Shown piece after piece: positions 25,709-35,229 of a stretch of DNA of 64,000 nucleotides. The stretch is from Pseudoflavonifractor_A sp022772585 (lineage in GTDB: Bacteria; Bacillota; Clostridia; Oscillospirales; Oscillospiraceae), in the NCBI RefSeq assembly GCF_052065415.1, contig NZ_JBQHUB010000007.1:1-64000 (forward strand). The letters run 5' to 3'. A program made the position numbers and the translations under genes. The notes below the pieces were generated by a model. That model was not told the DNA's origin. It did no database searches and saw only the letters and a list, made by a program, of their open reading frames with translations. Position 1 is the first letter of the stretch; each line of letters starts with the position of its first letter.

Positions 25709-25756
25709 TCAGCGCTTGGAGAACTGGGGAGCACGACGGGCGGCCTTGAGGCCGTA
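25709..25756 (-). other. attachment site: displaced 3' end of rpsI (ribosomal protein S9)
   Basis: The minus strand reads the last 15 codons of S9 and a stop, YGLKAARRAPQFSKR, the highly conserved S9 C-terminus. No further S9 codons lie upstream; after TTAG the sequence becomes the integrase-side element. The 48-bp piece is followed by the rpsI terminator, so it is the chromosomal side of an integration junction (attR or attL by convention). The rest of rpsI, with a restored 3' end, should lie at the other end of the element, outside the window. Confidence 0.88.
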
Positions 25757-25856
25757 CTAAAATAGTCCATGTGCCGATTTCCCTTGATATTCCGGGCTTT
25801 TCCGGCTTTCTGTCTTTCGGTTATCCTATGTGGTAACCACAAAAAACGGGGTGTTC

Positions 25857-27068
25857 TCATTGAGCCGGAGCCTGATGGAAAGCACCATTTACCACCCCGA
25901 ACAGCTCCTCTGGTTTATTGTATTTCACCTTTGCGTAGATGTCCATAGTTGTCTTGCTGTTTTCATGTCCTGCAAGGTACTGAACCGTTTTGGGATCAAC
26001 ACCACCATAGAGCAGGTTGGTAATGTAAGTGTGTCGCAGCTGATGCGGGGTCACATCAAAGTCCAGCGTATATCTGATTTTAGGTTGATTTTTCTGTGTC
26101 ATACCCAGCGTTGGGGTAACTGTGTATTTGATGCTATGCCCATTCACATACTTATAGTAGTTGCGAGGCTTGGTGGACCGAACTACTACATACTTCCATA
26201 GCCTTTGAAACTGTGACGCAGCCAGCGGCTCTCCGTTGCTGTCTGCAATCACATAGTCCGAATGGGAAATTTCCTTGGCTTCCCGCAGACAATCCACCAG
26301 ACACTTGGGGATCGGAATATCCCTTTTGGCCGCTTTACTCTTTAGCACCGTAGAAATCACGGGCCTGTTGTGGTCTGTACGCCATGCTCGTCTTACCGAT
26401 AGATAGGGTGTCGGATCGTCCAGAAATACACAGTCCCATTGGAGCGCGAGGATTTCTTCCCGGCGCAGACCGGAATACAATCCAAGCATAATGAACAGGT
26501 AGGGGGGAAGCCCTTTGACCGTATCCAAAAGCACGGCTACCTGTTGATCTGTCAATGCCTCCCTCTTTTTTGCTGGCTTTCCGCCCTTGCCCGATATTCC
26601 CTCACAGGGATTGTGTTCGAGAATTTGGCTCCGCTCTGCCGTGTAAAAAACACATTTTAAGAGCATATTTACCTTATTATACAATCCCTTTGATTTTTTT
26701 GACAGCGGGACAAGCGCCAAACGAATATCATCAGAAGTGACTTCCTCCATATACATCTCGCCCAAGGGTTTGATGATATAGTTTTTCATGTCTCTCGTAT
26801 AACCTCTGAGCGTAGAGGCAGAAACCTTTGCCGACTGCATCAGCAACCACTTCTCGCAATACTCTGCCACCGTCGGGTGCTGACGATGAAAGATGATTTC
26901 CTCTACCTGCCGTCGCGCCTCTAATTCCTTCTCATATAATTCCTCGCAAGTGGTGGCATACAAACTCACCTGCTTGCCATCTGCATCCATAATGCGGGTT
27001 CTGTAATACTGGATTCCTTTTAATGAAATGGTCCCGTACTTCGGGATCTCCGGTTTCCTTTTTGCCAT
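25857..27068 (-). CDS. int: Tn916-type tyrosine recombinase (integrase 1)
   Basis: The 403 residues have an arm-binding N-terminus, a SAM-like core-binding domain (about 65-145) and the catalytic domain with Arg202 (SGLRREE), HQLRHT (His342, Arg345), His368 and the nucleophile Tyr378 (MDIYAKV). It is the gene nearest the rpsI junction, about 100 bases away, which is the usual position of the integrase. It is about the same length as the second integrase and clearly related to it. Confidence 0.95.
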   Translation of the reverse strand: MAKRKPEIPKYGTISLKGIQYYRTRIMDADGKQVSLYATTCEELYEKELEARRQVEEIIFHRQHPTVAEYCEKWLLMQSAKVSASTLRGYTRDMKNYIIKPLGEMYMEEVTSDDIRLALVPLSKKSKGLYNKVNMLLKCVFYTAERSQILEHNPCEGISGKGGKPAKKREALTDQQVAVLLDTVKGLPPYLFIMLGLYSGLRREEILALQWDCVFLDDPTPYLSVRRAWRTDHNRPVISTVLKSKAAKRDIPIPKCLVDCLREAKEISHSDYVIADSNGEPLAASQFQRLWKYVVVRSTKPRNYYKYVNGHSIKYTVTPTLGMTQKNQPKIRYTLDFDVTPHQLRHTYITNLLYGGVDPKTVQYLAGHENSKTTMDIYAKVKYNKPEELFGVVNGAFHQAPAQ

Positions 27069-27217
27069 CTCCGATCTTCCTTTCCTGATAATGAGCAGTC
27101 TCCGTATCTACACTCTCTTTTTATCAGAAAGTCCTAATTCAATCAAAGATACGGCCTATGCAAAACAAGGAGCGAGACATCCTTGCCTCGCTCCTGTTTC
27201 ACTTCCTGATTTTATTC

Positions 27218-28441
27218 TTATACTGCTTCCCAGCTTGCAAATGCGCTGCTCATTGACCTCACCAGCTCGTCTGGCCTGTTGTATTTGACCTTTGCATAGA
27301 TGTCCATGGTAACCTTGCTGCTTTCATGGCCAGCCAGGTATTGAACTGTTTTGGGATCTACCGACGCATGAATGAGATTGGTAATGTAGGTATGCCGCAG
27401 CTGATGTGGTGTAACTTCAAAATCCAAGCTGTAAACTACATTGCCATTATGGGCCGCCTTTTCTCCAAGAACAGGCGTTACCGTATGTTTTACACGCTTT
27501 CCATCTTTGTACCGATAATACGACCGTTCCTTAACGGTTCTGGTAACAATATACTGCCAGAGCCGCTTAAACTGCGTGTAAGACAGCGGCTCACCATCCC
27601 GATTTGCAACCACATATTCCGAAGTCGAGGTTGCTTTTGCCGCTTTCAAGCACTCTGCCAGACAATCAGGCAGCGGGATATTTCTCGCCGCAGCTTTTGT
27701 TTTCAATTCATTCAGGATGACCGGCCTGTTATGCTCTGTGTGCCATGCTCGCCTTACAGTCAGATATGGAGTATCCGTATCCAGATATACAGAATCCCAT
27801 TGCAGTGCAAGAATTTCTTCCCGGCGCAGACCCGCATACAAGCCAATCATAACAAATACATAAGGCGGCAAACCTCGGATAGCGTCTAAAAGGCGTTCAA
27901 CCTGTTCGTCTGTTAAAGCCTGCCGATCCTCCTGGGGAACGCCGCCCCCTCTTGCCGTTAGATGAATTGTCGGGTTATGGTCAATGATCCTGCTTTCCGT
28001 TGCTGCACGAAAGATAGACTTATAAAGAATCACCACGGACTTGTAAACCGATGCAGATTTCTTAGAAACGGGAACGAGGGCAAGCTGAATATCATCCAGG
28101 CTGACTTCTCCCATCCGCTTATCTCCCAATTCTTCAATGATATGCCGCCTGACCTTTGAGGTATAGTCCGTCAAGGTAGTTGCTCGTACATTGACCGATT
28201 GCATCAGTAGCCACTTTTCACAATACTCGGCAACCGTGGGCGTTTTCCGATGGAAAGTAGCATTTTCAATCTGCTCCAACGCAAGCGTTTCTCTGTTGTA
28301 AAGTTCTTCAGGGGTTTTCGCGTAAAGAGCTATGAGCTTTCCATTTGCATCTTTGATTCTGGTTCTATAATACAGCACACCCTTTTTCATGACAGTGCCA
28401 TATTGAGGAATTATGATTTGCCTTTTGGCCAATTCCGTCAC
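27218..28441 (-). CDS. int: Tn916-type tyrosine recombinase (integrase 2)
   Basis: The 407 residues have the same layout as integrase 1 and long shared blocks (PTVAEYCEKWLLMQS, LYAGLRREEILALQWD, VTPHQLRHTYITNL, MDIYAKVKYNRP). All catalytic residues are present. The two genes are 149 bases apart in tandem. It lies next to the excisionase, so it may be the enzyme of the original element while integrase 1 was acquired or duplicated. Confidence 0.95.
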   Translation of the reverse strand: MTELAKRQIIIPQYGTVMKKGVLYYRTRIKDANGKLIALYAKTPEELYNRETLALEQIENATFHRKTPTVAEYCEKWLLMQSVNVRATTLTDYTSKVRRHIIEELGDKRMGEVSLDDIQLALVPVSKKSASVYKSVVILYKSIFRAATESRIIDHNPTIHLTARGGGVPQEDRQALTDEQVERLLDAIRGLPPYVFVMIGLYAGLRREEILALQWDSVYLDTDTPYLTVRRAWHTEHNRPVILNELKTKAAARNIPLPDCLAECLKAAKATSTSEYVVANRDGEPLSYTQFKRLWQYIVTRTVKERSYYRYKDGKRVKHTVTPVLGEKAAHNGNVVYSLDFEVTPHQLRHTYITNLIHASVDPKTVQYLAGHESSKVTMDIYAKVKYNRPDELVRSMSSAFASWEAV

Positions 28442-28516
28442 CTCCTAAGCATAATCTCCAGCGCTGTACTTTTGTTTTATCAGACATCGTAGGTTCCAGC
28501 AAGGATACGGAATTGC

Positions 28517-28747
28517 TCAAACTCGTGCGCTTCGCGGCTTGCGATATGTAATGCTTTTTTCCACCGGCTTTGCACGATGGGTGCATTTTGCGATATACTC
28601 CTGGAGGCCCGCATCTGTAAAATACACACAGCCGTTCTGCACATACTGAACATAGGAAATCAGCCCGCTGTTGCGCGCTGCATCCAAAGTTGCAATGCTG
28701 ATCCCCAGCAATTTGGCAGCCTCTTTTCGAGAAATCAATTTTTCCAT
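28517..28747 (-). CDS. xis: excisionase-like winged HTH protein
   Basis: The 76-residue protein has a MerR/excisionase-type HTH (ISRKEAAKLLGISIATLDAARNSGLI) and a small basic tail. It would bend DNA at the element ends to promote excision with the adjacent integrase. It lies 75 bases upstream of integrase 2 on the same strand; AAAGGGGGA precedes the start. Confidence 0.82.
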   Translation of the reverse strand: MEKLISRKEAAKLLGISIATLDAARNSGLISYVQYVQNGCVYFTDAGLQEYIAKCTHRAKPVEKSITYRKPRSARV

Positions 28748-29237
28748 AAATGTTCCCCCTTTCTTTCAAGGATGTGGTTGTGGCTTTCAAAATCACATGA
28801 ATGCGCTGGCAGCCGAAACTGCCAGCACATGGTATCTGACTTTGAAAAATCTGCTCGCCATATTTGCCACGCACCCCTGACGATGGGGACATTTCCGGTC
28901 TCCGCTGGCGCGGCTGTCATAACTCCGCAGCGTCGTTTTACTCGTGCGCCGCAGGGTTCCCCCCAAGTCTTTGGCGGGCCGTGAGGAAGTATCTTTAAGC
29001 CCCCACGCAGTCACCGCGCCCCCGAAGTGCCACCTTCGGGTCTCAGGTTTGCGTTGATCGCTCTGGACAGCCCGCTCATCACCTCCTGGGCTTGTCCATC
29101 TTGGCGGCGCACCTGATTCGCTCGTACATGGGTTATGTACCAGAAATGCCGTCTATTCGGTTGTCAATGTACCAATGAAGGTGAGGATTGTCCTTCTAAT
29201 AGTAGTGAAGAAAACGGCGTTTTTTTGGCCATGTAAA
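28748..29237. other. non-coding stretch within the integration module
   Basis: No credible gene is seen in these 490 bases. It holds an 8-bp hairpin (28805-28826) and a 7-bp one, CCCGAAG with its complement (29021-29040). It may contain excisionase-binding or regulatory sites. Confidence 0.5.
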
Positions 29238-29660
29238 TTAAACTTTCTCAATTTTTTTTGCCAGACGCTTTAAGCCGCGCTTAATGCTCTTATATACCCA
29301 GCTCGGATCAATACTTTCGGCCAGGGCAATTTCTTTGACGGTCATACCCAGGTAAAACCGAGCGTAGATCCACTTTGCCTGCTTGTCCGGCAGCTCCATC
29401 ACCGCAGCGCAAAGCTGATCGCGGAGCTGCTTGTCCTCCAGAATTTCTTCTGGGGTGAGCGGGTGCTGCACAATAGCCTTTTCAATGCCGTTGTCACAGT
29501 CCAGGGAGTAGTGCGCTTTATAGTTATACATCTGGCGCAGGTAGCGCGCTTCCGCTCGTTTGTCTGCCAGGAACACAGCTTGCACTTCATCGGTAACTTC
29601 TAGATAAGTGTCCGTTTTATAAATATCAGGATACAGTTCTCGAAGATTGATTTTCGGCAT
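29238..29660 (-). CDS. sigma-70 region 4-like regulator
   Basis: The 140-residue protein ends in a sigma region 4-type HTH (YLGMTVKEIALAESIDPSWVYKSIKRGLKRL). The N-terminus has a region-2-like helix (VQAVFLADKRAEARYLRQMYNYKAHYSLD). Such small sigma-like proteins are common next to int/xis in Clostridial elements and control transfer genes. The ATG at 29658 has GGAGG six bases upstream. Confidence 0.8.
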   Translation of the reverse strand: MPKINLRELYPDIYKTDTYLEVTDEVQAVFLADKRAEARYLRQMYNYKAHYSLDCDNGIEKAIVQHPLTPEEILEDKQLRDQLCAAVMELPDKQAKWIYARFYLGMTVKEIALAESIDPSWVYKSIKRGLKRLAKKIEKV

Positions 29661-29780
29661 TATGTACCTCCATTTCGATTCACAGGTCCAGTTGACGAGT
29701 GAACTGAAACGGGGGGCGAGCGGCATTGTGGAATGACTTCGGGACAAGACGGCCTCTTATTCCTCCGTAGAAACAGAAAA

Positions 29781-29811
29781 GCGCCTGTATGACATGAAGT
29801 CATACAGGCGC
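29781..29811. terminator. perfect 13-bp hairpin upstream of the sigma-like gene
   Basis: GCGCCTGTATGAC pairs with its complement around ATGAA. It lies about 120 bases before the sigma-like start on the minus strand, and may be a terminator or operator. Confidence 0.55.
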
Positions 29812-30252
29812 AATCATCTAAATTGCAACATTTTTCGCAACAATTTGAAAACGGTATAGGGGATTTTATTCGACTTTTTTTGATGTTTGAATCAATTTAT
29901 CCAGTATCTTAAACATCCCCCTCTAATAACAAGCAGAATTCCCGAATATTGTCTTAAACATTCCAAAACAATTGTACTAATTACATATTATCAAAGTTCT
30001 CGCACAATTATTGTCGGTTTGTGCAACCGATCAAGTTCGTTATTTCCTGCGGGAAAAGAGGCAAGCAATGCATGTGGCTATCCAAATGCCACATGCTGCT
30101 TGTTGGGGACTATGCCCCCAATCCCCCTTGAACGCAGAATTCTATTCTGCGGCTGCGCGTTCTTTGAACGCTTTTTTGTTGCTCCAAAGGCAACAACATT
30201 TTGTTTGTGGTTGTTTGTTCCAACAAGACAAACAAAAGATATCCAATCACCG
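29812..30252. other. non-coding leader region with hairpin before the dnd operon
   Basis: No credible gene is seen. A 9-bp hairpin GCATGTGGC with its complement lies at 30070-30096, and several GTTG/CAAC inverted segments lie at 30100-30240. The region could encode a small RNA or carry insertion-junction sequence. Confidence 0.4.
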
Positions 30253-30281
30253 TTTACAAGACTTCCGCCACAGTGTATAAT
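30253..30281 (+). promoter_or_regulatory. promoter of the dnd operon
   Basis: TTTACA (30253-30258), 17 bases and a perfect TATAAT (30276-30281) lie 50 bases before dndB. Confidence 0.7.
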
Positions 30282-30330
30282 GAGAATATCGTGCTTTAGA
30301 CAGACACCAAAATAGAAAGGAACCATCGGT

Positions 30331-31365
30331 ATGCGTAGTGCCGCTTTTGTCTTTCCAGCTGTACGAGGGATTCAAGCGCAGAGGGAATACTATGTCTCAA
30401 TGGTGCCCTTAGAAGTGATTGCAAGAATCTTTCAATTTGCAGACGAGGAACTTCCCCCCGAGGTCAGATCGCAGCGTATATTGAATAAGACTCGGATTCC
30501 AGAAATTAGAGATTATATTTTATCCAACCCAGACAGCTATGTGTTCTCTGCATTAACTGTGTCAGTAGACGGAAGCATGGATTTTCAATCGGTATCTGAT
30601 GTCACACCGCAGGTAGGCACAATTAGCATTTCTATGACGTCCAGATTTTTGATAAACGATGGTCAACACCGGCGTGCAGCCATAGCGGAAGCACTTAAAA
30701 TGAACCCCTCGTTGAAGAATGAACATATCTCTGTTGTGTTCTATCGTGATGAAGGTTTGGCTCGTTCTCAACAAATGTTTTCGGATTTGAACAGGTATGC
30801 AATTAAGCCTACAAGATCAATCAACATTCTCTTCAATTCACGGGAAGAATCATCCATAGTTGCCAAGAAAGTAATTGAGGAGGTTGGCGTATTCAAAGGG
30901 CTTGTTGAAAAGGAGCGAACTGCAATCTCGAATCGCTCCAAGGCCCTATTCACTCTGAGTGCTATCTGTACGGCAACCAATGAATTGCTCAACGGGATTG
31001 ACCTCCCTCTGCAAGAGAAAATTACTCTTGCGGAAAGATATTGGGACTCCGTTGGAAAACATATTCCCGAGTGGTTGAAGGTCCGATCTGGTGAATTAAA
31101 GTCCTCCGATGTTCGTAAAGATTATATTTGTTCACTTAGTCTTACGCTCGTTGCGTTGGGTTTTGCAGGAAATGCACTTGTTCAAATAGACCCGGGCAAA
31201 TGGGAAAATCATCTAAAAAATCTCGATTCCATAGATTGGAGAAAAACAAATCCTGCATGGGAAAATCTTGTGTTTGTCAATGGCAAAGTAGCTGCCAACA
31301 GATCAACGCAACGAGCAATGTCCTGTTATATGAAAAATGTATTACTCGAAACGGTAGGTATGTAA
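30331..31365 (+). CDS. dndB: DNA phosphorothioation regulator DndB
   Basis: The 344-residue protein carries the family DGQHR motif (Asp110 to Arg114) after ALTVSVDGSMDF. DndB represses dnd transcription and tunes modification frequency in known systems. It is first in a tight operon: one base separates its stop from dndC. The start follows AAAGGAACC. Confidence 0.9.
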   Translation: MRSAAFVFPAVRGIQAQREYYVSMVPLEVIARIFQFADEELPPEVRSQRILNKTRIPEIRDYILSNPDSYVFSALTVSVDGSMDFQSVSDVTPQVGTISISMTSRFLINDGQHRRAAIAEALKMNPSLKNEHISVVFYRDEGLARSQQMFSDLNRYAIKPTRSINILFNSREESSIVAKKVIEEVGVFKGLVEKERTAISNRSKALFTLSAICTATNELLNGIDLPLQEKITLAERYWDSVGKHIPEWLKVRSGELKSSDVRKDYICSLSLTLVALGFAGNALVQIDPGKWENHLKNLDSIDWRKTNPAWENLVFVNGKVAANRSTQRAMSCYMKNVLLETVGM

Positions 31366-31366
31366 A

Positions 31367-32839
31367 ATGGCTAATCTGACAAAAGAAGATATAAGGTCAG
31401 TGATAGAGATCATTAAGGAGCTGTATCTTGAAGATATGATTCCTTGGATTTGTGGTTACAGTGGTGGTAAAGATTCTACTGCCGTTGTTCAGCTTGTTTG
31501 GTATGCGCTCCAGGAACTACCCAAAGAGAAGCTCAAAAAAACTGTGCATGTTATTAGTACAGATACTTTAGTTGAGTCTCCTGTAGTGGCGATTTGGGCA
31601 ACGGAATCGCTCAAAAAGATGGAGAAAACTGCAAAAGAACAGGGACTGCCCATTGTTCCCCACAGACTGACTCCAGCGACCACAAATACATTTTGGGTTA
31701 ATTTGATTGGACGCGGATACCCCTACCCTCGTCGAGACTTTCGTTGGTGTACTGATAGAATGAAAATTGACGCCTCGAATCGTTTTATTAAGAGCATACT
31801 TGATGCTGAAAGCGAGGCCATAATGGTTCTTGGCTCTCGCAAAGCAGAGAGTGCTGTCCGCAAAGCTGTTCTGGAAGGATACGAGAAAAAACGCTACAGG
31901 GCACATCTCAGCCCAAATGGTTCTTTCCCAAACTCCTATGTTTTCACACCTATTGAAAACTGGCTGAACGACAATGTCTGGCAATATCTCGTCCAGGTCC
32001 CGAATCCTTGGGGGCACTCCAATAAAGACCTCCTGGCCATGTATAGCGGCGCTTCCGCAGACGGAGAATGTCCTCTCGTAATTGACTCCTCTACTCCCAG
32101 TTGCGGCAACAGTCGTTTCGGGTGTTGGGTATGCACGATGGTCACTGAGGACAAGTCAATGGCTGCAATGATTCAGAACGACGAAGAAAAAGCGTGGATG
32201 CTTCCTATGCTTGAGTTCCGAAACGATATTGCTGGACACGGTGATTGGCAGACAGACCGTGACCGTCGCGATTTTCGCAAGCGGGATGGTCACTTACAAT
32301 GGCATAACAATCGTCTTGTTCACGGCCCTTATACAAAAGAAACCCGAGAGTATTTTCTGCGCAGATTGCTGGAAGTTGAACTTCTTGTACATGAGATCGG
32401 ACCAGATGAAATTAAGAATGTTCCATTGATTACGATGGAAGAACTCAAGTTCATTCGGCAGATTTGGCTTGATGAGTTTCATGAATTTGACGATTCTCTG
32501 CCCAGGATTTACGAAGAAGTCACTGGAAAGAAATACTCTGATGGTGTCATTAGTAAGAACAAATACTTTGGTGCGCCGGAAGCCGAACTACTCAAAAAAG
32601 TGTGCGCTGAAATGTATCCAGAAGAACAGCTATTAGCTGAAATGCAGCGGGCACTGCTGGACACAGAGGCCAAGGCTGCTGCTATATCAAACAAGCGCAA
32701 TGTTATTCTAAATTTTGAAAAAGAAATCAAGAAGGCATTCTATCGTAACGAGGCTGACGCCGAAGCTATCGCAGCTGCGCGTGCTCATAGAATCTCTGGC
32801 ATTACGGATGAGGCAAGCCCGGAAGATTTCGTGGATTGA
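31367..32839 (+). CDS. dndC: DNA sulfur modification protein DndC
   Basis: The 490 residues form an ATP-pyrophosphatase of the PAPS-reductase type. It has the PP-loop SGGKDS at 32-37 and four likely Fe-S cysteines (Cys128 in RWCTDR; Cys246, 253, 256 in CGNSRFGCWVC). DndC activates the DNA backbone for sulfur insertion. The C-terminus (from about 400) is charged and helical. dndD starts 11 bases downstream. Confidence 0.95.
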   Translation: MANLTKEDIRSVIEIIKELYLEDMIPWICGYSGGKDSTAVVQLVWYALQELPKEKLKKTVHVISTDTLVESPVVAIWATESLKKMEKTAKEQGLPIVPHRLTPATTNTFWVNLIGRGYPYPRRDFRWCTDRMKIDASNRFIKSILDAESEAIMVLGSRKAESAVRKAVLEGYEKKRYRAHLSPNGSFPNSYVFTPIENWLNDNVWQYLVQVPNPWGHSNKDLLAMYSGASADGECPLVIDSSTPSCGNSRFGCWVCTMVTEDKSMAAMIQNDEEKAWMLPMLEFRNDIAGHGDWQTDRDRRDFRKRDGHLQWHNNRLVHGPYTKETREYFLRRLLEVELLVHEIGPDEIKNVPLITMEELKFIRQIWLDEFHEFDDSLPRIYEEVTGKKYSDGVISKNKYFGAPEAELLKKVCAEMYPEEQLLAEMQRALLDTEAKAAAISNKRNVILNFEKEIKKAFYRNEADAEAIAAARAHRISGITDEASPEDFVD

Positions 32840-32850
32840 GGTGAGTGAGC

Positions 32851-34836
32851 ATGTATTTTACTAAAGTGGAGCTTCATAATTTCGGTATATACAAAGGCAC
32901 TCACGAGATGTGTCTTACAGATCAAATCGGTGATCGCAATATTACTTTGGTTGGTGGTCTGAACGGTAGAGGCAAAACCACATTTCATGACAGCATTTTG
33001 ATTGCTCTTTATGGCAAACAGGCATTGAAATACATTCAGGAAAAAGCCAGGTCATATGACAAAATGCTAATTGACCATATCAATAAACACGCCACCGATG
33101 ACGAAACTTATGTTGCAGTCTCTTTGTGCTTAGATGACGGAACATCCCTACGGGTTAAACGGTCATGGACTGCGAAAGGCAAAAAAGCGGATCAGCAGAT
33201 TATCGTTGAAAAAGATGGTGTGGTGGACAAATACCTGGGTGAGAGTTGGAGTTATTACATTGAAGAAATCTTGCCTTTTGGTATTGCTCGCTTCTTCTTT
33301 TTTAACAACGAGAAAATTACGCAGCTTGCTGATGATACATCCTTTGAACAGATCAAAAGTTCTATAAAATCTGCAATTGGTGTCTCTTCTATTGAAAAAG
33401 CTATCGACCATACGGACGAGGTAATTCGCCGCAAAAAAAAGGCTCTTGCTGCTTTTGAGAGCAGCGAAGAGAACGTAGGCTATCAAGATGTCGAACGCCA
33501 AATTACCGATATTGATCTCCGTCTCGCGGAATCCACCAAACAAGCAAATGCGCTAGAACGCAGGTGCGAAACTCTGGCCGCTGCGTATGAAGCTAAAGAA
33601 AAGGAGTTCTGGTCTTCCGGTGGAGATCTAAGCCGGAACCGTGATTCAATCAAGGCTGAGATGCAAAAAATTTCTTCTGAAGTTGAGAGGGTTCAAGAAG
33701 AAATTATGCAACTAACTGTGGATGCGTCTACACCTCTTTTTATGTGCCGCAGCTTAGTTACGCAGTCTTATGAAAACGAGCTTTCATCCCAGCAAACTGA
33801 AGCGAAACTCTATTCAGATAGAATTATTGTGGAGCTGCATCAGAAAATTCTTGAAAGGCTTGCTGCCTGTGGCCTCAATCCGTCAGATCTCAGAACGGTA
33901 CAAAATATCGTTAATGAAGTTCTAGTTGGGCATATTCCCAAGAGTGCGACAGAGGAAACTGTAAAAAACATGTCCGCCACCAGCATGATGCTCTATAAGA
34001 GACTAATCACAGAAGTGTTTCAAAATATCACACAGCGGATTGATACGCTCGTAAATCGTGTGGACGCTCAAGAGAGCGAACTAATGAGCCTTGATGCACA
34101 CCTGGGGGCTGCGGATGAAAAGACCTTGGCTATGCAGCTTTATGACGCCCTGAAATCTATCGAAGCAGAAAAAAATCTTGCAGATACCGAGTATAAACGC
34201 CAACTAGAGTCCATTGAGAGCTTAAAACGGCAGAGAGAACTACTCGTATCGAAGCGTATTCAGCTAATCAAAGCTATTGCTGAAAAGGAACACGCAAATG
34301 ATGACAACGCCCGTATTGTAAAGTATGCAGCAATGTCCATCGAGGTTCTTCGTGAGTTTAAGGTACGCTTGCAACGTGAGAAAGTCGAAAAGTTATCCAG
34401 CACAGCAACAAGATGTTTCCTTGAACTTGTCGAAAAGGATTCTCTGGTAAGTGAGATCAAGATAGACCCCAGCACCTTGGATGTCACCATTCTTGATCTG
34501 GATGGTAATGAGCTTCTAAAGAGCCAGCTCTCTGCCGGAGAACAGCAGATGTTTGCAGTTGCCATTGTGTGGGCATTGGCTCTAACCTCCGGCTACAAAG
34601 CCCCGGTTATCATCGACACCCCTATGGCCCGTTTGGACTCTTCCCACAGAGCCAACTTTGTAACCAAATACCTGCCAGCAGCAAGCTCTCAGGTAATGGT
34701 TTTGTCTACGGATGAAGAAGTTTATGGTCGCTACCTCGATCTCGTCCGAGATAATGTGGTCGATTATTATACACTCCTCTACCGTGAAGAGGAACAGTGT
34801 ACCTCGATTGTTCACGGCTATTTTGGGGAGGTGTAA
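32851..34836 (+). CDS. dndD: DNA sulfur modification protein DndD
   Basis: This SMC/RecN-like ATPase has 661 residues. Walker A is GRGKTT (Lys42), a long coiled coil runs about 190-520, the ABC signature LSAGEQQ is at 560, and Walker B is VIIDTP (Asp589). It is thought to open or nick DNA for modification. ATG 32851 is chosen, seven bases after GAGGTG; a GTG at 32845 is in frame but too close to that site. Confidence 0.95.
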   Translation: MYFTKVELHNFGIYKGTHEMCLTDQIGDRNITLVGGLNGRGKTTFHDSILIALYGKQALKYIQEKARSYDKMLIDHINKHATDDETYVAVSLCLDDGTSLRVKRSWTAKGKKADQQIIVEKDGVVDKYLGESWSYYIEEILPFGIARFFFFNNEKITQLADDTSFEQIKSSIKSAIGVSSIEKAIDHTDEVIRRKKKALAAFESSEENVGYQDVERQITDIDLRLAESTKQANALERRCETLAAAYEAKEKEFWSSGGDLSRNRDSIKAEMQKISSEVERVQEEIMQLTVDASTPLFMCRSLVTQSYENELSSQQTEAKLYSDRIIVELHQKILERLAACGLNPSDLRTVQNIVNEVLVGHIPKSATEETVKNMSATSMMLYKRLITEVFQNITQRIDTLVNRVDAQESELMSLDAHLGAADEKTLAMQLYDALKSIEAEKNLADTEYKRQLESIESLKRQRELLVSKRIQLIKAIAEKEHANDDNARIVKYAAMSIEVLREFKVRLQREKVEKLSSTATRCFLELVEKDSLVSEIKIDPSTLDVTILDLDGNELLKSQLSAGEQQMFAVAIVWALALTSGYKAPVIIDTPMARLDSSHRANFVTKYLPAASSQVMVLSTDEEVYGRYLDLVRDNVVDYYTLLYREEEQCTSIVHGYFGEV

Positions 34837-34839
34837 TTT

Positions 34840-35229
34840 ATGATTGTAAAGCATTTCAAATTATCACAGCCCGAAAAGGACAGGCTTATTCGCATAAAAG
34901 CCAAAACTGGAGTTCAGAACTGGAATGTTCTTTGCCGGTGGGCGCTTTGCTGGTCATTGGCTGAACCGTCTGTCCCTGGTGGTGTCGATCCTTTATCCGA
35001 CAGTAATGTAGAAATGGATTGGTCTACCTTCGCTGGTGAGTATTCCGAAATCTACGAAGCCGTTATCCGCCAACGTTGCATTAACGATGGGCTTGGCGAT
35101 GATGAAAAAACCCTCGCAAAGTATTTTAGGCTACATTTGAACAGAGGTATCAACCATTACAGCACAAGAGATGTTCTGAAAAATTGCTCCGATCTACTCA
35201 AATCTGCTCTTCCAAAGGAGGAAGCATAA
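34840..35229 (+). CDS. dndE: DNA sulfur modification protein DndE
   Basis: The 129-residue basic protein has the DndE pattern (KLSQPEKDRLIRIKAKTGVQNWNVLCRWAL). DndE is a small tetrameric protein that binds nicked DNA. Its TAA overlaps the ATG of dndA (TAATG). Confidence 0.93.
   Translation: MIVKHFKLSQPEKDRLIRIKAKTGVQNWNVLCRWALCWSLAEPSVPGGVDPLSDSNVEMDWSTFAGEYSEIYEAVIRQRCINDGLGDDEKTLAKYFRLHLNRGINHYSTRDVLKNCSDLLKSALPKEEA

Noticed and set aside
27069..27217. Second rpsI attachment copy between the two integrases
   Set aside because: Only a short TACGGCCTA-like match; the S9 tail sequence is not repeated there.
29887..30315. Small frames before dndB
   Set aside because: No ribosome site, no conserved look, and they translate hairpin sequences.
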